64,000 bases of DNA from Hypericum androsaemum. Taxonomy: Eukaryota; Streptophyta; Magnoliopsida; Malpighiales; Hypericaceae. Within the stretch, counting starts at the first letter, position 1. Every line of letters begins with the position of its first letter. This document shows positions 13,210-24,719 of this stretch, one piece after another. The DNA lies in NCBI GenBank assembly GCA_963995505.1, contig OZ023190.1, positions 16,610,092-16,674,091 on the forward strand. The letters are read 5' to 3'. Position numbers and translations under genes: made by a program. The notes beneath the pieces were generated by a model, which saw only the letters and a list, made by a program, of their open reading frames with translations, had not been told where the DNA came from and made no database searches.

Positions 13210-14295
13210 ATGCAAGTCTTGTCTGGAAGTTCAATGATGAAGAATTTGAAGAAGAAGCCGGAGGCTGCAGAGAAGATCATAAGAGATGACAAGGGGGAAC
13301 CTCAAAAGGAAAAGGTACTAATTTTTTATTTATTTGTAGGCTGAATGATGTACAATATTATGGAAGATTTGATGTATCAATGTTTTGGGATTTCGTTTGT
13401 TTTCATCTTTTTTTTAGCTAGCTGTTGCGATATTGGTTTTTAGGTGTTTACATACTAATTTTAGATGTGTTGATAAGAGGTTGATAATTTGTTGATATTA
13501 GTTTTTAGCTGTAGTGGTATTAGCTTTTTATTGTTTGATATTGGCTTAACGATGTAATGATATTGATATTTTGGATGTTGAAATTAGTTTGACAATATAT
13601 CGATATTGATTTTTAATTGTATTTATATTAGTTTGACGATGTATCGATATTGGTTGTAGACTGTATTATTATTTGTTATTTGTTGTATTGATTTTGGTTT
13701 GACTATGTGTTGAAATTAGTTATAGGTTGTATTGTTATTGGTTTGACGATGTATTGATATTAGTTTTCTGTTGTATTGATATTGGTTGACAATGCATTGA
13801 TATTAGTTATAGGCTGTAATGATATTGGTTTGAAGGTTTATTGATATTTGTTTGATTTTTTTTAATTTTTTTTTAGAGTTTTGTGCTATTTTGCAAGCCC
13901 ACCAAGATAATTAGTGTGAATGAGTTTTTGCATAACTAAACCTCTCGCCCGTCAAAGGAACAAAGAAGTGGGTACATACGAATGGCTGGATTTGGGTTTC
14001 TATTGGAGTTAACTGGCCTGGATCCTGATCTGATCGACTTGATGAAAGTTTTCAAAGTCTGTAAATTTCTGGAAAAAAAGTTTGTTTTATTTGATGAGCA
14101 TGTCAGAAGAATGTACGATTTGAATTTTGGGAATGAAGATGTCATTTTTGAAAAATGATTGACTCCAGCAGATAGAAAAAAATTAAAGACAGAAGCTACT
14201 AAATTAGGGCTGATGCCAAGCGATGGTTATTATCTAATGTTTATCGGCTTGTTGCAGACTTATTTTGTTTGTATATACGCTCATTTTACACATTG
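13210..14295 (+). pseudogene. Decayed two-exon gene fragment, probably transposon-derived
   Basis: A possible first exon (13210-13314, 35 codons, Lys-rich, ending at GTACTA) joins in phase to a second (from 13877, after a T-rich tract and TAG). Exon 2 reads through VLFCKPTKIISVNEFLH, a stop at 13937, GFGFLLELTGLDPDLIDLMK, a stop after DVIFEK, then LTPADRKKLKTEATKLGL. Two in-frame stops break it. The GFGFLLEL phrase recalls openings of domains common in plant transposon-related proteins, but I cannot name the family. The intron (13315-13876) and the DNA after exon 2 are filled with GATATTGGTTT repeats. Confidence 0.45.
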
Positions 14296-14990
14296 AAATA
14301 TTATTTGCTTGAGTATGTTTTGATATTGGTTTTAGTCTATTTACAAACTGGTTTGAGTATGTGTCGATGGGTTTGAGTATGTATTGTGATTGGTGTGCGT
14401 TTTGATTGATATTGGTTTTTACAATATGCCAAGTTCATAATTGGTTTATTGATTTTAGTTTTGAGATGTGGAGATATTGGTTTACAGCTGTGGAGATATT
14501 GGTTTTCAGCTGTAGAGATATTAGTTTTCAGGTCTGCTGAGATTGGTATTTAAGTGTATCGTTATTGTTTTACTTTGAGTGATATTGATAGTCCAATTTT
14601 CACATCCCGCAGGCCTAGCGATATTGGTCTTCAGCTACAGGAATATTGGTTTTTTGCTGTAGTTATATTGGTTTTCAGCTGAATTGATATTATTTTTAGT
14701 CGGTACCGATATTGGTTTTGATCTGTAGCGATATTGGTCTTCAGCTACAGGAATATTAGTTTTTTGCTATAGTGATATTGGTTTTCAGCTGAATTGATAT
14801 TATTTTTAGTCGGTACCGATATTGGTTTTGATCTGTAGCGATATTGGTCCTCAGCTGCAGGAATATTAGTTTTTAGTTGTAGTGGTATTAGTTTTGAGCT
14901 GAATTGATATTAGTTTCAGTCTGTAATGATATTAGTTTTGTGATATGAAGATATTGATTTTAAGATGTACCAATATCACAAATAACATGA
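13400..14990 (-). repeat. Degenerate GATATTGGTTT minisatellite, arm A (inverted relative to arms B)
   Basis: GATATTGGTTT or GATATTAGTTT recurs dozens of times with spacers such as TTCAGCTGTA, GACGATGTATT and TAGTCGGTACC. The reverse complement of the unit, AATACATCGTCAAACCAATATC, equals the unit of the arrays at 15.4-17.3 and 18.2-19.9 kb. This arm is thus in the opposite orientation and is more diverged. It is interrupted by the gene fragment at 13877-14270. A sub-block of about 110 bp (AGCGATATTGGTCTTCAGC... GTCGGTACC) repeats at 14626 and 14736. Confidence 0.8.
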
Positions 14991-15247
14991 TTTTCAAATT
15001 TAAGATAAGCTAAAAAAATTCTCGAATGTTAAGCAATAACATGATGTTAATTTTTGGACAATCTTTTGGTCTTTACAATATTCCAAGTTCAAAAATAGTT
15101 TAGTGGTTCATTCAAGTCTATGTCCATGCAAAATTTTTTTTGTATTGTTTGCTGGTTCGAGACATCAGTATGACTGGTATGTTGCTTTTGTTTTATCTTC
15201 TGATGCTTTGCCATTACTTTTTGCCGACCAACTTCATTACTGCTTTT

Positions 15248-17996
15248 CAATCTCTTTCTTGACTTGTTCGGATTTGCACGTTTCTTTATACATTTTCCCC
15301 ATGCTTTGGATGTTGTCTGGACATCTTCACCTTGTTATGCTTGAGGCGTTGGTGTACCTTGAAATGAAAATATTTTAATGTTTAGTAAAAAGATGACAAT
15401 AAATCAAGTAACGATTAACGAATTCAAGCGAGCGATGTTTACCAATATCAATAAAGCTAAAACCAATATCACTACAGCGTCAAACCAATATCATTAAAGC
15501 TACACAACAATATCAATAAAGATGAAAACCAATATTAATAACGCCTCAAAGCAACTATCACTAAACGTACAAAAAAATATCAACAAAGCTGAAAACCAGG
15601 ATGAAGTTGAAAAGCTATATAAGGTCAGCCAAAAAATAATATCAAAACTGCTATAAACCAATATCACTACATCGTCAAACCAATATCACTACAGCGTCAA
15701 ACCAATATCAATACAACGTCAAAACAATATAAATACAACAGAAACCAATACCACTACATCGTCAAACCAATATCACTACAGCGTCAAACCAATATGAATA
15801 CAACGCCAAACTAAAATCAATACAATAGAAACTAATATCAATACAACAGAAACCATTATCAATACAGCGCCAAACTAATATCACTACAGCGTCAAACCAA
15901 TATCAATACAACAGAAACCAATACCACTACATCGTCAAACCAATATCACTACATCGTCAAACCAATATCAATACAATAAAAACTAATATCAATACAACAG
16001 AAACCAATATCACTACAGCGTCAAACCAATATTACTACAGCGTCAAACCAATATCAATACAACACCAAACCAATATCAATACAACAAAACCAATATCAAT
16101 ACAGCGCCAAACCAATATCACTACAGCGTCAAACCAATATCAATACAACGCCAAACTAATATCAATACAACAGAAACCAATACCACTACATTGTCAAACT
16201 AATATCACTACAGCGTCAAACCAATATCAATACAACGCCAAACAAATATTAATACAACAGAAACCAATACCACTACATCGTCAAACCAATATCACTACAT
16301 CGTCAGACCAATATCAATACAACAGAAATCAATATCAATACAACAGAAACCAATATCACTACAGCGTCAAACCAATATCAATACAACGCCAAACCAATAT
16401 CAATTCAGCGTCAAACCAATATCAATACAACAGAAACTAATATTAATAAGGACAACCAATTTCGCTTCATCGTACATCTCAAAACAATATCAATGAAGCT
16501 GAAAAGCTATATAAGGACAGCCAAAAAATAATATCAAAACTACTATAAACCAATATCACTACATCGTCAAACTAATATCACTACAGCGTCAAACCAATAT
16601 CAATATAACGCCAAACCAATATCAATATAACAGAAACTAATACCACTACATTGTCAAACCAATATCACTACATCGTCAAACCAATATCACTACAGCGTCA
16701 AACCAATATCAATACAACGCCAAACCAATATCAATACAGCGTCAAACCAATATCAATACAACAGAAACTAATATTAATAAGGACAGCCAATTTTGCTACA
16801 TCGTACATCTCAAAACAATATCAATGAAGCTGAAAAGCTATATAAGGACAACCAAAAAATAATATCAAAATTGCTATAAACTAATATCACTACATCGTCA
16901 AACCAATATCACTACAGCGTCAAACCAATATCAATACAACGCCAAACCAATATCAATACAACAGAAACCAATACCACTACATCGTTAAACTAATATCACT
17001 CCATCGTCAAACTAATATCACTACATCGTAAAACCAATATCACTACAGTATCAAACTAATATCAATACAACGCCAAACCAATATCAATACAACAGAAATT
17101 AATACCACTACATCGTCAAACCAATATACTACATCGTCAAACCAATATCAATACAACATAGACCAATATTAATAAAGCGCAAAACTAATAGCACTACAGG
17201 CTAAAATCAATATCCCTGCATATTAAAACCATGCAATTGAAGCTAAAAACTAATTTCGCTACATCATACATCTCAAAACAATTTCCCTGCATCTTAAAAC
17301 TAATAATTTTAAAGTTCACAGATAACATGAAAACTAAATATCAAAAAATATAGATAAAGTAAAGGATCAACCGGGGGAGGTCGACGGTGACCAGCTTCTC
17401 GGAGAACACCTGAAGCCTCCCAAAATGAGCTTGAATTCGAGTTAGACCCTGGAGGCTGAAGCAACAAACCAGCGAAGGACGGCGGGAGACGGTCCACGAA
17501 GCACCAAACAACACCGTTCAACTATGATCTAGACCAAATCTACCAGATCTGGAAAAAAGAGAAAATAAAATAAAAGGAGAAAAAGTGTGCAACTTTGGGG
17601 AAAAGAAGAGGAAGAATCCCGAAGAAGGAAGAAGAGGAGGAAGAAGAGAGGTAAGAAAGAATCCTGAAGGAGGAAGAATCCCATGGATTTTCGTTTAGGG
17701 AAAAAGTAGCTGCTTGGGTTTTTGATATTGGCGAAGAGTCCTCCTTACTGGAAGTTGAAGAGTCCTCCACGTTTATTGGTGGTTATTGTTTACCTTTTTT
17801 GAAATTTCATAATTTTTATTCCTTATATTATTTCTATTAGTTTTCCAAAATTATACATAATAAATTTATTAATACCTAGATTGCCACCATCTCTCCTTTA
17901 GTCCCCATCAAATCCTCCCCACCCCCCCCCCCCCCCCCTTTTGGATCTGTGAAGATGGTTAGGTTCCCAAGATTATTTATTGTTTATTTGCAATAT
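15248..17996. repeat. Tandem duplication of about 2.7 kb, first copy
   Basis: From CAATCTCTTTCTTGACTTG onward, this segment is repeated from 17997. It contains a unique 5' part (15248-15430), minisatellite arm B1, a Gly/Pro-coding-like block (about 17309-17800), a run of 17 C (17922-17938) and a short LINE-derived end (TTGGATCTGTGAAGATGG). Open frames in its unique parts (15103-15378 +, 17309-17521 - and 17540-17770 -) show no recognised domain. Confidence 0.85.
15435..17300 (+). repeat. Minisatellite arm B1, 21-22 bp unit
   Basis: The unit is AAACCAATATCACTACATCGTC, with variants ...CTACAGCGTC, ...AATACAACGCC and ...AATACAACAG. The variants follow one another in a repeated order, giving a higher-order repeat of several units. 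Two breaks carry the same non-unit phrase GAAGCTGAAAAGCTATATAAGGACA...CCAAAAAATAATATC, so whole blocks have been duplicated. There are no unique spacers, so this is not a CRISPR array. It has no coding value: a 22 bp unit shifts frame at each copy. Confidence 0.9.
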
Positions 17997-18189
17997 CAAT
18001 CTCTTTCTTGACTTGTTCGGATTTGCACGTTTCTTTATACATTTTCTCCATGTTTTCGATGTTGTCTGGACATCTTCACCTTGTTATGCTTGAGGCGTTG
18101 GTGTACCTTGAAATAAAAATATTTTAATATTTAGTAAAAAGATAACAATAAATCAAGAAACGATTAACGAATTCAAGCGAGTGATGTTT

Positions 18190-19930
18190 ACCAATATCAA
18201 TAAAGCTAAAACCAATATCACTAAAGCTACAAAACAATATCAATAAAGATGGAAATCAATATTAATAACGCCTCAAAGCAACTATCACTAAACGTACAAA
18301 AAAATATCAATAAAGCTGAAAACCAGGATGAAGCTGAAAAGCTATATAAGGACAGCCAAAAAATAATATCAAAACTGCTATAAACCAATATCACTACATC
18401 GTCAAACCAATATCACTACAGCGTTAAACCAATATCAATACAACGCCAAACTAATATAAATACAACAGAAACCAATACCACTACATCGTCAAACCAATAT
18501 CACTACATCGTCAAACCAATATCAATACAACAGAAACCAATATCACTATAGCGTCAAACCAATATCAATACAACGCCAAACTAATATCAATACAACAGAA
18601 ACCAATATCAATACAACAGAAACCAATATCAATACAGCGCCAAACCAATATCACTACAGCGTCAAACCAATATCAATACAACGCCAAACCAATATCAATA
18701 CAACAGAAACCAATACTACTACATCGTCAAACCAATATCACTACATCGTCAAACCAATATCAATACAACAGAAACTAATATCAATACAACAGAAACTAAT
18801 ATCACTACAGCGTCAAACCAATATCACTACAGCGTCAAACCAATATCAATACAACGCCAAACCAATATTAATACAACAGAAACCAATACCACTACATTGT
18901 CAAACCAATATCACTACAACGTCAAACCAATATCAATACAACGCCAAACAAATATCAATACAACAGAAACCAATACCACTACATCGTCAAACCAATATCA
19001 CTACATCGTTAAACCAATATCAATACAACAGAAATCAATATCACTACAGCGTCAAACCAATATCAATACAACGCCAAACCAATATCAATACAGCGTCAAA
19101 CCAATATCAATATAACAGAAACCAATATTAATAAGGGCAGTCAATTTCGCTACATCGTACATCTCAAAACAATATCAATGAAGCTGAAAAGTTATATAAG
19201 GACAGCCAAAAAATAATATCAAAACTACTATAAACCAATATCACTACATCGTCAAACTAATATCACTACAGCGTCAAACCAATATCAATACAATGCCAAA
19301 CCAATATCAATATGACAGAAACTAATACCACTACATTGTCAAACCAATATCACTACATCGTCAAACCAATATCACTACAGCGTCAAACTAATATCAATAC
19401 AACGCCAAACCAATATCAATACAGCGTCAAACCAATATCAATACAACAGAAACTAATATTAATAAGGATAGCCAAAAAATAATATCAAAATTGCTATAAA
19501 CCAATATCACTACATCGTCAAACTAATATCACTATAGCGTCAAACCAATATCAATACAACGCCAAACCAATATCAATACAACAGAAACCAATACCACTAC
19601 ATCGTCAAACTAATATCACTACATCGTCAAACCAATATCACTACATCGTCAAACCAATATCACTACAGCATCAAACCAATATTAATACAATGCCAAACCA
19701 ATATCAATACAATAGAAACCAATAACATTACATCGTCAAACCAATATCACTACATCGTCAAACCAATATCAATACAACATAAACCAATATTAATAAAGCG
19801 CAAAACCAATAGCACTACAGGCTAAAACCAATATCCCTGCATATTAAAACCATGCAATTGAAGCTAAAAACCAATTTTGCTACATCGTACATCTCAAAAC
19901 AATTTTCCTGCATCTTAAAACCAATAATTT
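18190..19930 (+). repeat. Minisatellite arm B2, 21-22 bp unit
   Basis: The unit and higher-order pattern are those of arm B1 at 15435-17300, and the arm lies at the same place in the second copy of the 2.7 kb duplication. Local differences in unit number and base changes show the two arms have drifted since duplication. Frames such as 18897-19115, rich in NQY and NIN, are repeat artefacts. Confidence 0.9.
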
Positions 19931-20555
19931 TAAAGTTCACAGATAACAGGAAAACTAATTAACAAAAAATATAGATAAAGTAAAGGATCAACCGGGGGAG
20001 GTCGACGGTGACCAGCTTCTCGGAGAACACCGGAAGCCTTCCAAAACGAGCTTGAATTGGAGTTAGACCCTAGAGGCTGAAGAAACAAACCAGCGAAGGA
20101 CGAAGGTGGCGGGAGATGGTCCATGAAGCACCAAACAACACCGTTCAACTCTGATCTAGACCAAATCTACCAGATCTGGAAAAAAGAGAAAATAAAATAA
20201 AAGGAGAAAAAGTGCACAACTTTGGGGAAAAGAAGAGGAAGAATCCCGAAGGAGGAAGAAGAGGAGGAAGAAGAGAGGTAAGGAAGAATCCCATGGATTT
20301 TCGTTTTAGGAATTTTTGTTTAGGAAAAAAGTAGCTGCTTGGGTTTTTGATATTGGTGAAGAGTCCTCCTCACTGGAAGTTGAAGAGTCCTCCACGTTTA
20401 TTGGTGGTTACTGTTTACCTTTTTTGAAATTTTCATAATTTTTATTCCTGATATTATTTCTATTAGTTTTCCAAAATTATCCATAATAAATTTATTAATA
20501 CCTAGATTGCCACCATCTCTCCTTTAGTCCCCATCAAATCCTCCCCCCCCCCCCC

Positions 20556-20626
20556 TGTTGGATCTGTGAAGATGGTTAGGTTCCCAAGATTGTTTATTGT
20601 GTCTACTCAACAATCAAGCAAAGTTG
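20556..20626 (+). pseudogene. LINE ORF2 C-terminal fragment, 5' part (split by insertion)
   Basis: The reading GSVKMVRFPRLFIVSTQQSS is in frame with the continuation at 21806 (KVEGCGRRVGSDWIWDLRWR) once the intervening poly(A) element is removed. PRLF.VSTQ followed by W.LRWRR is typical of the region just after the reverse transcriptase in plant L1-type LINEs. It is broken by the insertion and is too short to function. Confidence 0.65.
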
Positions 20627-21805
20627 TAGCTTTCTTGTTTATTGTTTATTTGCAATATCACCCTCTTATTTTCTTGTAGCTTTCTCTCTCCCTTAGTGGA
20701 GCTTTCTCTCTCCTTTAAAAATATCTAGATATTTTTCTGTGGAGCCTTCTTTCCTCTGGTCGTCTCCGACTGCTGCTTCTCTTCGGTCATCTCCGGCTGC
20801 TGCTTCAGCTCGTTCCTGTAGCCTCGCCTCTTCGTTTGTTTAGTCCTCGCCTCGCCTCGCCTTCGCCATCCTCGTCTCGCCATCCTCATCTCGCCATCCT
20901 CATCTCGCATCCTCGATCGTCTCTGGTTGCTACTTCCTCCCCGCAGCTTCTCATTCTCGCCGCCTGCTCGTCCTCATCTCGCCCCTGCTCTCCGTCGCTC
21001 GCCTCAGCTATCTGTCATCGTTGCTTGTCTCCGGTTGCTGCTTCCTCTCTGCTGCTCCTCGTCTCGCCATCTTTGTCTCGCCAACTGCTTGCCCTCGTAG
21101 CTGGCTGCTAGTCCTCGTCGCCGTCTCTCGTCCTCATCGCCATCGCTCGCCTCACCATCGCTTGCCTCTGCTCTCCGTGTCCAGCTCCCATCTTGTCGCC
21201 GTAGCTACCCGCTCGCCTGGCCTGTTCCACGGCAGGCCTTTTGAGGTTGCCGGAGATTCCTGGGGAGGATGGTCGGCTTCTTGTTCTTCTCGTTTCTATT
21301 TTTTTTATGCTTTATGCCTCTTGTTTTTGCTTGTTTCGTGTTGTTACTTTTGCTCCCGAGCCACAGCTGTTTAGTGGTTGCTTTAGGTTGTTGCTTGTTT
21401 TATTTTTGCTTATGCTTTCTGCTTTCGCCTGGATCTGCTTTCGCCTGATCTGAGATCCTTTTGGATCTCGTTGTCTGTTCGTTCGTTGCGGGTGAAGAAC
21501 TTTGTCTCTGTCAATTTACGTCGATCTTGACTCTCATCTGAGTGTATCTTGTATGCATTCAGATGCCCTCTTGGCTTTGTCTTGAGGTTATTAGCCGGAG
21601 CTTGCTTCGGCAGAACTCCACCCCGGTTGTCAGCCTTTGTGCTTTATCGATCGCCCATCGCCCCCCACCTGTGCCACCCTACTGTCATCGAACATGCATT
21701 CATTTTCTGCTGGAGTTTCTTGTCTTGTGTCTGTATCTTTCCTTGTTGTTCTATTTCTCATTTATTATATAGGCTTCGTGCCACTTTTATCCCTAAAAAA
21801 AAAAA
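20627..21805 (+). mobile_element. Poly(A) retroelement without ORF, 10-11 bp target duplication
   Basis: The direct repeat AGCAAAGTTG lies at 20617-20626 and again just after an A-run (21795-21805), at 21805-21814. The inserted piece starts TAGCTTTCTTG, has a CT-rich section with repeated CGTCTCCG/GCTGCTGCTTC motifs, and ends GGCTTCGTGCCACTTTTATCCCTA followed by the A-run. That end resembles plant LINE 3' ends. It looks like a short LINE-derived or SINE-like element mobilised in trans. It has no reverse transcriptase. The open frames in it (for example 20836-21111) are low-complexity. Confidence 0.75.
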
Positions 21806-22206
21806 GCAAAGTTGAGGGTTGTGGCAGACGGGTTGGTTCTGACTGGATTTGGGATCTTCGTTGGCGAAGATCTTTCTTTGTCAGGGAAGAAGACCATGTC
21901 GATCAGCTTCTCCATCAGATTGCTAGTGCGAGAATGCAATATGACATGTCTGACAAAATTACTTGGTTGCATGACATGCCTGACAAAATTACTAGGTTGC
22001 ATCATGGAGATAACTTCTGCGTCAAGACATTATGTAGGAAACTAATGGAAAGTCTAATTCAGCCTACTCAACGCCAGCTAGCTCTCGCGAAGGTATGAAG
22101 CCAGATTTCCCACATGAGGGCTTTGAGCCTCCCGGATGGGAGGAGTCTGTAACATGTATATCCTATTACCTATTACGTATTAATATAATTCTTCAACTAA
22201 AAAAAG
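21806..22206 (+). pseudogene. LINE ORF2 C-terminal fragment and 3' end
   Basis: The frame WIWDLRWRRSFFVREEDHVDQL... is followed by DKITWLHDGDNFCVKTL-like coding, typical of the region after the reverse transcriptase in plant LINEs (WxxDxxGxFSVK). A 31 bp tandem duplication (about 21941-22002, repeating ATGACATGYCTGACAAAATT) disrupts it. It ends with a 3' UTR and a short A-run at 22198-22205. It continues the fragment at 20556-20626. Confidence 0.7.
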
Positions 22207-23715
22207 TGTCGTGGAATTGTCGCCAAGCGGGAAGTTCTAATTTTATTTTATCTATGAAGTCTGTCATGTTGAAGTATAAACTAGTGATCTTAGCATTTTT
22301 TGAGCCTCGAGTGTTTGGTCTTACTGCTGATCGTATGTGCAGGCAGCTTGGTTTTTTGGATGTGGTTAGAGTCTGTAAGGAGAAGTGGGGGCATCTGGTT
22401 ATTCTCGCAAGACCCCAATATTAGCTTGATTGTATTGACTAAACATAGTAATTTTATCCATGCAGATGTTTCTGTCGGCCAACATACTTTCTTGTTGACC
22501 GCAGTCTGTGCTAGCCCGCGGCCAGCTGAGAGGCAGCTATTATGGGATCAGCTAACCATGATGGCGAGGTCTATTTCACGGCCTTAGGTTCTTAAAAAGG
22601 ATTTTAATGACATTACATGCATGGCAGAGCACAGAGGAGGTCAGGTACTTTGACTAGGCAGAATTTGGCTTTTGCTCAGCATATTGATGCGCTTGGTATC
22701 GTTGATGCAGATTATATAGGCTCACCTTTTACTTGGGTTCGTGGCCGAGAGATTGGAACACGGATTTCCAAGAGGTTGGATAGGGTGTTGTGCAATGATG
22801 ACTGGCGAATAGAGTGGCCAAATGATACCATCCACCACCTGTCTCGCTATGGATCAGATCATTATCTCCTCCTTCTTGCGCTATAGCCGCAGCTGATCTC
22901 TGACAGGCGGGAACGTCTCTTTCGATTCCAGGCGGCATGGTTTTTGCATGAGGATTTCTTACCCCTTGTGTCTTCGTAGTGGCACTAGCATGAGTTTGTG
23001 AGTGTGGCTTTGGAGTTCCTTACCTTAGCTCTGGTTAAATGGAATAATGAGGTATTATGTCATATTTTGGGACGAAAATCTTGATGTTTGACCAGGTTAG
23101 ATGGCGTGCAGAGGGCATTGGATGTGTGCACAACAGCATGGCTACTTAGGCTGGAGGGAAGACTACAGCGTGAGCTAAATGTGATTTTGGAACATGAGTC
23201 TCTATTATGGTACCACAAATCTAGGGAGAATTGGATATTGGATGGTGATCAGAACACAAGATTCTTTCATACTTCGACTATCTTACGGAGGCAGGGGAAC
23301 ATAGTGCAGAGTCTTATTGGCCCTACTAGGAAACGAATATGGGATCAGGAGGTTTTGCTCTCTAGCTGTTTCCCATTTTGGGAAGCTGTATTCGAAGGAA
23401 GAGGATTTTAGTCTACCAACGTTTCCTTACCATAATGGCTTCCCCAGTTTACCGAAGGAGAGGGTGCTCGGTTTATGACTACCAGTCTCTGCCAGGGAGA
23501 TCTGGGACAGACTCTTTCAGATGGCCTCATACAAAGCACCAATGGATGATGGCTATCAAGTAGTATTTTTCCCGCGGCTATGGGAAACTGTAGGGGTGTC
23601 AGTTATGAGTTACTATTCAGCTAAATCCATCGGTGCAATTAGTTTGAAAGTCAACAGAAAGAACGTTTATATCCTATCCAATTCTATATTCTCGGGAAGC
23701 CAAAGTCAGTAAAGT
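22207..23715 (+). pseudogene. L1-type LINE, endonuclease and start of reverse transcriptase, decayed
   Basis: Right after the preceding A-tail the frame opens SWNCRQAGSSNFI, the usual start of an L1 apurinic-type endonuclease. It continues with FEPRVFG, then in other frames with GSPFTWVRGREIGTRISKRLDRVL and GSDHYLLLL (the endonuclease C-terminal SDH motif). Next comes LWYHKSRENWILDGDQNTRFFH, the conserved linker before the reverse transcriptase. Several frameshifts and stops interrupt it, and the reverse transcriptase catalytic part is missing after about 23700. It is a dead fragment. Confidence 0.85.
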
Positions 23716-23747
23716 GATATTGTTGGGACACAGTCAAAAATTATGAC

Positions 23748-24706
23748 ATTAAAGAGGTTATCACATAAAAAAATTTTACCTTTTTTTACCAAAAAAATAT
23801 TTTAACTTTATTCAAGTAACCAAAATATTATAAATAAGTTTTATTTATTTATTTAACCACATTCACTTCACCAAAAAATATATTAAGAACAACCACACGT
23901 GTTATATCGTAGAAAATTTTGATATTTTTTGAATTTCTAAATAATTTATTATGATAAAATTTTCATCCAAAAAATACTTGTAAATTAGAATAGATTTGTC
24001 TAAATTTATCTATAATGACTACATATGACTCCTAAACAATCTCCTCTCGTGTTACCATGACCGACAAAATTAGCAAAGAACTACGTCAATACAAAAAAAA
24101 ATTCTAATGTCAGTAAAAAAAGTCTTCAACAATGGCTTGGGGATAAGCATAATCTCAAGATCACGCAATCTACCATATCCAATATTATTCGTCGCAATGC
24201 ATAATTACTCAATATTTGTCACTTGATTTTTTGGTGAGTAACAGATGAGCTAGACTCCAACCGAACAAGATATTGTTGATGAAATTCTGAATAAATTAAA
24301 TAAAAGTGCAACTAAGGTGGCTAGTGATAATAGTCACGAGATGCCTATAATTTTGGCTTATAGCGTTATTCAAATACTATACTCGATTAAGATAAATTTT
24401 TTACAACAAGATGGTGATTAGAGGATCATTTAAAGACAATTCAACAGATGAATGATGATGTAAAAGTTATCAAATAAATAAATCTAGCACAAATTATCAT
24501 CTTAAAATATTTTTTAAATTTGCAAAGTATATAAAAATATATATATTTATTTTAAAATATTACTGTACGCAAAAATTGGGACCGAAATTTTACAACTAAC
24601 ATTTTCTGAAAAAGTATTAGTTATTGTGATAGATGGGTTATTAAATTTTAACACTCGTCCCAACTCGGACCAGAATTTTTTTATCAATTTAAAGAGGTTA
24701 TCATTT
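23748..24706 (+). mobile_element. Relic of a pogo/Tigger-type DNA transposon
   Basis: At 24126-24198 the frame LQQWLGDKHNLKITQSTISN resembles the CENP-B-type helix-turn-helix of pogo transposases. At 24262-24418 an open frame TEQDIVDEILNKLN...SHEMPIILAYSVIQ is followed, after a stop and frameshift, by HLKTIQQMNDDVKVIK, which has the form of the pogo transposase C-terminus. The catalytic DDE core between them is deleted. TTAAAGAGGTTATCA occurs near both edges (about 23749 and 24691) but as a direct repeat, so the ends are not defined. Confidence 0.5.
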
Positions 24707-24719
24707 TAGAGGAGATCAA

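Larger units (their letters stand above)
17997..20657. repeat. Tandem duplication of about 2.7 kb, second copy
   Basis: This is the diverged second copy of 15248-17996. The order is the same: unique start, minisatellite arm B2 (18190-19930), the coding-like block (19930-20400), a shorter C-run (13 C, 20543-20555) and the LINE-derived end. Beyond AGGTTCCCAAGATTG the second copy runs on into an intact LINE fragment and a poly(A) element. The first copy instead jumps to TTTATTTGCAATATCA and starts over. Confidence 0.85.

Noticed and set aside
18897..19115. Possible repeat protein rich in NQY and NIN
   Set aside because: The 22 bp unit changes frame at each copy; the open frame is an artefact of the minisatellite.
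13400..19930. CRISPR-like array of short repeats
   Set aside because: There are no unique spacers: the whole 21-22 bp unit is repeated with variants. The context is a plant nuclear genome.
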